A DNA stretch of 64,000 nucleotides from CAWGMT01 sp963823675. GTDB lineage: Bacteria; Planctomycetota; Planctomycetia; Isosphaerales; Isosphaeraceae. How positions within the stretch are numbered: position 1 is the first letter of the stretch; every line of letters starts with the position of its first letter. The stretch is taken from assembly GCA_963823675.1 (NCBI GenBank), contig CAWGMT010000016.1:1-64000 (forward strand), given 5' to 3'. This document shows, piece after piece, positions 63,926-64,000 of this stretch. The notes under the pieces were generated by a model, which saw only the letters and a program-made list of their open reading frames with translations, was not told the origin of the DNA and searched no databases. A program made the position numbers and the translations under genes.

Positions 63926-64000
63926 TTACCAGTTGACGTCAATGGTCGGGAAGCTGATCGTGTAGAATCCAAATGTGACATCGGGCAACCCGATACTGAA
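63926..64000 (-). CDS. C-terminal end of an unidentified gene, cut by the window edge
   Basis: Reading in from the right edge: FSIGLPDVTFGFYTISFPTI then DVNW and TAA. Composition looks like real protein, but 24 residues are too few to identify it. The stretch 63418-63925 between it and the integrase tail shows no gene I can support. Confidence 0.35.
   Translation of the reverse strand, partial: FSIGLPDVTFGFYTISFPTIDVNW

Overview
This window looks like a planctomycete chromosome, most likely from the Isosphaerales side of the phylum. The evidence is high GC, a DUF1559 prepilin with an H-X9-DG tail, pseudopilins carrying very large Asn/Pro/Gly-rich domains, a transmembrane Ser/Thr kinase, a planctomycete-style CxxCH protein and two Uma2 proteins. 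The phylum call is an inference from gene content; no rRNA gene is present.

Layout. 0-2.4 kb: a broken hypothetical gene, an Uma2 protein with a heptad-repeat tail, and the tail of a REP-associated transposase. 2.4-8.1 kb (minus): diphosphate-type phosphofructokinase, accC, accB, an M24 peptidase, a TPM-domain membrane protein and a small Sm-like protein. 8.3-13 kb (plus): a CxxCH-bearing secreted protein, a membrane protein, a DHH phosphoesterase and a D-threonine-aldolase-like enzyme. 13-17 kb: lipA, an unusual lipB, two tandem HTH genes, a Fic protein and tRNA-Ser(GCU). 17.2-25 kb (minus): lpd, sucB, sucA, a lipoate-ligase-like gene and a cytochrome c. With lipA/lipB these form a lipoylation and 2-oxoglutarate dehydrogenase neighbourhood. 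Then purM (plus).

26.4-53.1 kb (plus) is a type II secretion / type IV pilus-like locus: two GspE/PilB ATPases, a PilT ATPase, GspF, then pseudopilins in the canonical G-(extra)-H-I-J-K order, the K-like protein being about 2,390 aa, and finally a DUF1559 prepilin. Two S23 four-helix-bundle genes and an Uma2 gene are interspersed. 53.4-58.7 kb holds three paralogous membrane proteins (two with zinc ribbons, one with a Ser/Thr kinase) sharing an extracytoplasmic domain, followed by a secreted Gln/Met-rich protein. 59.6-63.4 kb is an accessory end: a kinase fragment, an AbrB-like/GNAT toxin-antitoxin pair, a membrane protein, integrase debris, a RHH/PIN pair and a tyrosine recombinase.

The most unusual signal is a family of 7-bp repeat arrays (GGACAAA/GGACAAC) between 18.6 and 44.5 kb. 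They are locked to gene orientation. GGACAAN arrays abut start codons and TTTGTCC/TTGTCCG arrays follow stop codons. In the pseudopilin genes the array plus a GC hairpin actually encodes the prepilin leader. One pseudopilin (J-like) is out of frame with its ATG by exactly one heptamer. A spacer bounded by 9-bp inverted repeats occurs in opposite orientations at two sites, and a REP-like palindrome is inserted in frame inside sucA.

Caution: at least 16 single-base frame breaks interrupt otherwise well-conserved genes. Assembly indels are the simplest explanation, and this limits any claim based on reading frame.
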